Shown: piece after piece, positions 58,122 to 64,000 of the stretch
Numbering within the stretch: the stretch's first letter is position 1
Layout of the letters: each line of letters begins with the position of its first letter
Source: Cubamyces lactineus
Lineage: Eukaryota > Basidiomycota > Agaricomycetes > Polyporales > Polyporaceae
Reading direction: 5' to 3'
Length of the DNA stretch: 64,000 nucleotides
Assembly: GCA_022376465.1 (NCBI GenBank)
Contig: JACDTU010000005.1
Span: 236,001-300,000 of the forward strand
Made by a program: the position numbers and the translations under genes
The notes under the pieces: generated by a model
What the model saw: only the letters and a program-made list of their open reading frames with translations
The model's database searches: none
Told to the model about the DNA's origin: nothing

Positions 58122-60652
58122 ATGGCCACCAACACCCCACACCGGGCGCCATCCACGCCCATGACCGCCATACGCTCTACGCTCCTGTCACGAAGTGCCC
58201 CTTCCATCCCACTCGCTTCTCAGCTGTACGAACCTCTCGTCAAAGGCATCCTACGCCACCGACTGTACAAAATCTTTCTGCACTCCGCACTCTTCTGCTG
58301 GGCACTTGTAACGCTATGGATGACCTGGAGTAGAGGAGGGATGTTCGGCATGAGCGCGAAGGAGTCGCTTCTCCTCCCACTCAAGCCATCTACGCTGGCT
58401 TTCACTGCAGCAACGTTCTTGGTGGGCGCGCTGCCGGTCGTGGTCTTGCGGAAGACACATTTGGTAGGTAAGTCATAAAGTGCTCCCATAGAATACTGCC
58501 ACTACCCATGTCCAGTTGTCCACCTTTTCCTTGGTGACAGAATGTTCACTTTCATGATGTACTGACTCTGTACCTCGCTCGTGTAAAGCATCGCCTACAC
58601 CGGCCACTTCGCCATCCAAAATCCTGAGCGGAGCGCTACAGAAACGGAGTACCAGCCACGCTCTGATGACCTACCTTGTCTCCTCGCTGTCGCTTCTGTT
58701 GATCCACATATTGATAACGGGAGCATACGACTCTTCTGCTCCGGCTAGTGCACGTCTCACTTTGTTCGTGAAGTCAAGGTGAGTAGTCGAGAGCTGTCCC
58801 ATAGAGGAGAAGTACTAATCTCTGTGCATTTAGGAAGCACCCGTACTACCTCAATGGGCACCTTGTATATGTGCTTCTGTCGCAGGTGGCAGTCGCATAC
58901 GCATGTCTTCTCCGATGCGTCCTCCTGGATCGGTTCGCAGTCCGCTGGGCGCCCACTCTCGCCTCGCAAGGGGACAACAAAATGAAGTCTTTTGGTCTTG
59001 CGCGCGTCGTAACTGTCGGCCTGACTACACTCGTGTACACCCTGCTCGTGACTGTAGCCCATCTCGCGGTGTTCGCATTTGCGCGCTCGATCGCCCTCCC
59101 TTTGCTGTATCAGCTTCCATTTGTGCACATGGTGCTCCGACCCTTCACGGCGCACTTCCTTAGGGGTGCATGGACGGTTACGCTGCTCACGCGCCACTGG
59201 TCTTTGGTATCCCGTGCGTTCTACTTGGGACTTACCACCATCGCCATCTGGGAATACGCGGAAAGCGCGTTTGATGCTATCGTTGCAGAGGTACGGGATC
59301 CGTGCCAGGCTTCGTCAGGCATGTAGCTTACCGCTTGCACCCAGCCTGCCGCCGTTGCACACCAAACTGCAGACCCAGGGCTGGCCTTGGTCTCAGGCAT
59401 TACTTCCGCCGATGTGTATCTCAAGCATTTCGCTTACGCAGAGCTGCGCGACTTCTCTTCCGAGAGCTCTCCCGCAGCAAGTGCCCGCCGAACGGCCCTT
59501 TTCGCAGATCAGAAATACAACCCGAGCATGTGGTCAACGCTTGCAAGAGAATCTCTTGTCACTCTCGGACGCGACTACCAGCTTTTGTTGAGGCGAGGAA
59601 AGCCTGAAACGCCAGGTGAGTCTATCTCTGTCTGGGAGTTTGTCAAAATCAAACATCGCTATCTCAACCAGCCGCCGCCGCACCTGCAGCGCCCAAGCAA
59701 GACGTCCCACTACCGGCTCCTGCAACACCGCTCATTCGCACCAAAGTTTACAAGCCAGCACAATCATCTCCCCTCCACGCCGCTCTCGATACTTTCTCAT
59801 CGGACGGACCCTTGGCCGCCGCTGTCTCCGAGACCGCAGATGCTGGCGCGTCGCACATCCCCGAACTTTTCCGGTCCGTGATGCCCACGTCGCCGCAAGC
59901 GAAGGCGGTAGAGACGGTGAAGAAGGCCGAGGAGAATGTGGCTGCGCTCGTCACCCAGACGAAGGGGAAGTGGAAAGACGGTCTCTGCGGCGCGCTTTGT
60001 GGGTACTTGCCGAAGGCTGTAGTGCAGACGGCGAGCCGGGTAAAATCATGGTGGATGCGCGACCGGGTGCACAGGGTTGCGGAGACAAGCCTGCCGAACC
60101 GCTACATGGATGCTTTGGCTGCGGAAGGTATGTGTCAGCTACTTTCGCGGACACTGGAGGCCACTCTCTGGATACTATATGCGTTTGCATCGCTGACCCT
60201 GAATCTACGATTGATTTTCAGCTCTATGCCGACTGACGTGCGCATCGCTCACTGAGGACCGCTATGGCGTCGTCCAACGCGACATCCCCAGAATCATTGA
60301 GGCGCTGCTCTCGTTCCTCACCGCGCTCGAAGAGTATCAAACCGAGCTGAATGCGACATATGCCCTTCCGCCCCCGGATCAGCTGCAGCAATTATCCCCG
60401 AAAGAGCTGGCCGAGAAGGAGACGCTCGCGATGGAGGCTGCCCGTGCGGGCGAGGTGCTCAGCGTTGTCAGCGATGGTCAGTTCTATTTCGCCAGGTTCA
60501 CAGATGCAGTAATTGACGGATATATCGTTGGATCTGCAGCGGTCAAGGACGGTATCGTTCAGATCGTACGGACGTTCGGCGACAAGCTGTCTGCGTTCAA
60601 GCTCCCGCCGCGTATCGCGAGGAAGCTTCAGGGGTTCGTTGACTACAACTGA
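58122..60652 (+). CDS. NDC1: Nuclear pore membrane protein NDC1
   Basis: Integral nuclear-envelope nucleoporin that anchors pore complexes (and spindle pole bodies in yeasts). Start MATNTPHRAPSTPMTAIRST. The N-terminal half has about six membrane spans (LYKIFLHSALFCWALVTLWM, TLAFTAATFLVGALPVVVL, YLVSSLSLLLIHILITGAY, VYVLLSQVAVAYACLLRCVL, VGLTTLVYTLLVTVAHLAVF). The cytoplasmic/pore-side C-terminal domain contains YLKHFAYAELRDFS, LFADQKYNPSMWSTLARESL, RLTCASLTEDRYGVVQRDIP and DAVIDGYIVGSAAVKDGI. About six introns. All match the Ndc1/Nup family order, with a length of roughly 640-660 residues. Confidence 0.85.
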
Positions 60653-61886
60653 ATATCATCCGGGACGCTTCAGATTACCTCTTGTGGCGTCGATGTGCCT
60701 ATGCGGCTCCCGGGACCCGGTGATAGTGGTTGTGGCAGCGGGAACGCTGGTATCCGGGAGCTGATAGGGTCGAGGCGCCGAGAGGGAAGCACGTTGAGTC
60801 ATCGCGGACGATGACAATGACTCTTAACGCTATGAACGACGTAATGAGGCATGGTGTTACATATGGGTGCTTGTATGGGCCCAGGCGTTTGCGAGGGTTC
60901 ATGACAGGAGTCTCAGATGCGGGAGCCCTCGCTACAATTCGAGCTCGCTGCTTGGTGTACTAGCGCGCCAATATCGTTTTCTGGCGTCGCAACAAGCAGA
61001 CCAATATTGCCCTTTAATGCGAGATTCACAGGTCACTCAGCAATGTTTGAGTCAGCCCGTGCTGCAAGCCTTTATGGATTCAAGTCCTCGGCGATGTCGT
61101 GAGGCCCGAGGTTGCATCGGGCGCCAGTTATCCTCGACGCCTAATCGAGGCGGCGGCTGTGCCGTAATCAAAAGTGTCCTGATCAGCTGAATCGACGATG
61201 CGATCTGATCTGATTCCTAACGCCGGTCCCCGAGATTTTTCACGAGTGTGCAGTCGTCCTCGCTCTTCATTCTGCCCTGACAATGACTTTCGACTAGACA
61301 TTCGACGAATACTTGGCTTGCCATGCTGAGGCAGCAACGATCTTGTATCTTGCACATGGCTATTACCATCTGCAATGCATGCTGAATACCCTAGGATCTA
61401 TGGGATAAGAGAGCATAGTCACCTACGATTGCCATCCGAGTGTACGGAACGACGATGACGCAGAACATTCGGGCTACCGAAAATACCGGACCAGGATGAG
61501 TGGAAAACATAGGCCGGATATCGATGCGTTGCTGGAGCGTTTGCAATCCCGGAGTCTTTGTCATCACGCCCATCTCCATTCTGGGAAAATCGCGCCGCCC
61601 CCGCCACCGACCCGCGGATAACCTGGCTGATAATCTTCACCCGCGGCTCCCGGGACACCGTTTACCGGTTCAATGCCGTCCTGCCCAGTTTTTGTTACTC
61701 AGGCATGCGGCCTCGACCCCCGCCGAGCTGACGACGGCCCATGTTGGCCTGCGCGACAACGGTTGTGCCACCCACAATCGCAGCGCAAGATCCGGGCAGC
61801 CGTTCGATGTATAAAACCTGGCCAGAAATGCCCGGAGAGGCTGGCTTTCGTGTGTCCCCCTCCGTCGCACCGTCTATCTGTGCACG
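60653..61886. other. Intergenic region, promoter of transporter
   Basis: 3' flank of NDC1 and upstream region of the MFS gene. No gene, RNA or repeat supported, other than the TATA box at 61810. Confidence 0.5.
61810..61816 (+). promoter_or_regulatory. TATA box (TATAAAA) of MFS transporter
   Basis: TATAAAA lies 77 bp upstream of the start codon. A TATA box suggests inducible rather than housekeeping expression. Confidence 0.65.
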
Positions 61887-63889
61887 ATGTCAGGCTCTGT
61901 CTCGCCCCGTTCGTCTACGAGCACGATATGCGACCCCAGCATGCGGATCGCGATCCCTCAGCTCGAGGCAGAGCTGCGTCGGGAGGAACTCCGCGCAGAG
62001 GAGTACGGCGGAGACGATCCCGTTGACCCGTTGCCGAAAGAAGGTGGCGATATCCCCGTTCCAAAAGCAATAAACGAGAAACAAGCAGATCCCAACAAAG
62101 TCACCTGGGATGGCCCCGATGATCCTGAGAATCCCCAGAACTGGTCACGCTCGCGCAAGTGGTTCATCACGGTTCTCTGTCTTCTCATGACCGTGAATGT
62201 GTACGTTTCGTTCTGGTCGAGCCTTATCGTTCAGTATCTAATGTCCTGTGTTTTAGTACCTTTGCATCTTCCGCGCCCTCCGCCGCTGGTCTGTATATCG
62301 CAGCTGAATTCCATGCAAGCACAGAAATGGCGTACCTGGTCACCTCTGTCTTCCTCTGCGGCTACATCGTCGGACCCATCCTCTGGGGCCCTGGCTCCGA
62401 GCTCTTCGGTCGTCGCATCGTCTTCCGAGTCACTCTGATCGCCTATGTCCTCCTACACCTCGGTCAGGCCCTGGCACATAACCTCACTACCCTTCTCGTC
62501 ACCCGCTTCCTCACCGGAGTCTTCGCTTGTGCACCCCTCACAAATTGCGGCGGTGTCCTCGTCGACATCTGGGACCCTATCACTCGTGGCACGGCAACAG
62601 CGCTCTTCTCTGCCGGTATCTTCTTTGGGCCCGTGCTCGGTCCTATTATTGGCGGATTGTAAGTACCAATGTCCCAAACCAGAACTGCTCACTACTCACA
62701 CGAATCTATAGCTTGACCATGAGCTCTCTGGGATGGCGTTGGGTCTTCTGGATCATGATGATCTTCGCCGGCACGTGCACAGTCCTCGCGCTTGCCCTCC
62801 TTCCGGAGACCTACGCACCTGTTCTCCTACAGTGGAAGGTTTGTCCCCCATGCTAGCCATCCTGGAGTTTCGCCGTATTGACTCTTGCTCCTAGGCCCAG
62901 AGGCTGCGCAAGGCCGAGCCTAAGCTCAACGCCGATGTCTATGCAGAGCACGAGCGGTCGGACTGGTCGTTCAAGGGCCTTATGCACCGCACGCTCTACC
63001 GCCCCATCCAGATGCTCCTGCTCGAGCCGATCCTCATCCTTGTGACGATCTACTTGTCGCTCGTCTACGGCATCCTCTACGCACGTAAGTTACTTCCATC
63101 ATGGTAGCGTTTGTATATCCTGACATTATTGCAGTTTTCGAGGCTTTGCCTGTCATCTTCGTCGGCACTCGCGGCTTCAATATCGGGCAGTCCGGTCTTA
63201 TCTTCATCGGCGTGGGCATTGGCACGACGATCGGCGCGTACATGACCATTCCGCTCTCGAAGCACTACCCGCAGCTGATCGTCAAGTGGCGCGGCTTCCC
63301 CCCTCCCGAGGAGCGTCTGCTCGGTGCCATGATCGGCGCTCCTGCTCTGGTCATCGGCTGCTTCTGGTTGGGTTGGACTGGTCAGTACCCGAGCATCCAC
63401 TGGATCGTCCCCGCCATCGCTACTGTGCCCATCGGTGCCAGTGTCGCTCTGGTGTTCAACTCCTTCCTGGTATGTTCTACTCCTTTGCTCCGCAGGATTG
63501 CGCCAGAGCTAAAGATGTTTCAGGCGTACTTAATCGACACGTACCTACAGTACAGCGCGTCCGCGTTCTCTGCGAACACCATGGTCCGATCCTGCGTCGG
63601 AGCAGCCTTCCCGCTGTTTACCGTCCAGATGTTCCATAGGCTCGGCATCAACTGGGCGTGCACGCTCATTGGATGCTGTGCGCTTCTCCTCGCCCCGAGT
63701 CCGTTCTTGTTCTACAAGTACGGCACCTGGATTCGTTCGAAGTCCAAGTTCTCTCCCTGCTTGGTGAGTATTCGTCCTGCGCCAGCATCCTATCAGATGC
63801 TTACCAACTCTTCCTAGGACCTCGTCATTGCAAAAGAGATCGCGGCTGCTGAAGCCGCTGCCGCTGCCAAGGGTGAAGAGAAGGTCTAA
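61887..63889 (+). CDS. Major facilitator transporter, DHA1 drug/polyamine type
   Basis: Proton-coupled exporter of the TPO/FLR1 kind, in the plasma membrane; substrate unknown. Long hydrophilic N-terminus ending in the family block DDPENPQNWSRSRKW. Spans include FITVLCLLMTVNV, MAYLVTSVFLCGYIVGPI, the motif A loop WGPGSELFGRRIVFR, FLTGVFACAPLTNCGGVLVD, ALFSAGIFFGPVLGPIIGG, WRWVFWIMMIFAGTCTVLAL, PETYAPVLL, ILILVTIYLSLVYGILYA, IFIGVGIGTTIGAYMTIPL and INWACTLIGCCALLLAPSPF. At least seven introns. The C-terminus is Ala/Glu-rich (AAAEAAAAAKGEEKV, stop at 63887-63889). It is complete within the window. Confidence 0.9.
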
Positions 63890-64000
63890 TCAGATCCTCT
63901 TCTATCCCGTGGCTCGCATCCTATGCATTGTACATAACTTATTCTCCCCTGCTTTCGCGCTCTTCGTTCCTCTCTGGTTACTGCGCAGCTCGGACTTGCA
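63890..64000. other. 3' flank of the MFS gene
   Basis: Pyrimidine-rich trailing sequence; nothing further seen before the window ends. Confidence 0.5.

Overview
The window is nuclear DNA of a filamentous basidiomycete, most likely an Agaricomycete (the Polyporales would fit; this is inferred from gene style, not proven). Genes are close together on both strands. Exons are GC-rich with third-position G/C preference. Introns are mostly 45-65 nt with GT-AG borders. Protein types such as a one-chain AROM enzyme, a GtaA-type glutaminase and a fungal NDE with a coiled insert point the same way. I built the gene models by joining open frames across visible splice sites, so intron borders and some start codons are predictions.

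Left part (1-36.7 kb). After about 2.7 kb without a convincing gene come an external mitochondrial NADH dehydrogenase (minus) and, divergent from it, the pentafunctional AROM gene (ARO1). These are followed by a secreted GtaA-like glutaminase, a C2H2 zinc-finger regulator, the tiny TFIIH subunit TFB5, ribose-5-phosphate isomerase, a second C2H2 regulator, a short-chain dehydrogenase whose first intron is GC-AG, and the complex I subunit NDUFA2/B8. Next are a RAX1-like RGS membrane protein, a mitochondrial two-box HMG protein, an orphan basic protein, two neighbouring type-5 peroxiredoxin genes (one with a possible mitochondrial leader) and the peroxisome biogenesis factor PEX19.

Mobile part (36.77-52.94 kb). 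A DNA transposon with perfect 22-bp terminal inverted repeats and a 6-bp target duplication (ATCGTA) sits in the former divergent promoter between PEX19 and a TMEM184/OST-alpha-like gene. Its ends carry repeated TGTCCGGA motifs flanking hairpins. Its single large gene seems to fuse an Ulp1-type cysteine protease to an RNase-H-fold transposase. An 8.9-kb Ty3/gypsy chromovirus-type retrotransposon has jumped into this gene. It has identical 542-bp LTRs and a 5-bp duplication, and it lands on the codon for the protease's catalytic cysteine. The retroelement shows a Tf1-like self-priming signature (12-nt complementarity between the predicted 5' end of its RNA and the primer site), a GGGTTTT -1 frameshift site at the gag stop codon, an extra 5' reading frame without any ATG, and an extra 3' reading frame after the chromodomain. 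This nested pair is the most novel material in the window.

Right part (52.94-64 kb). The TMEM184/OST-alpha-like protein is followed by a diverged phosphotransferase-fold protein, Mediator subunit MED8 and, divergent from it, the nuclear pore membrane protein NDC1. A major facilitator drug/polyamine transporter with a clear TATA box ends the window.
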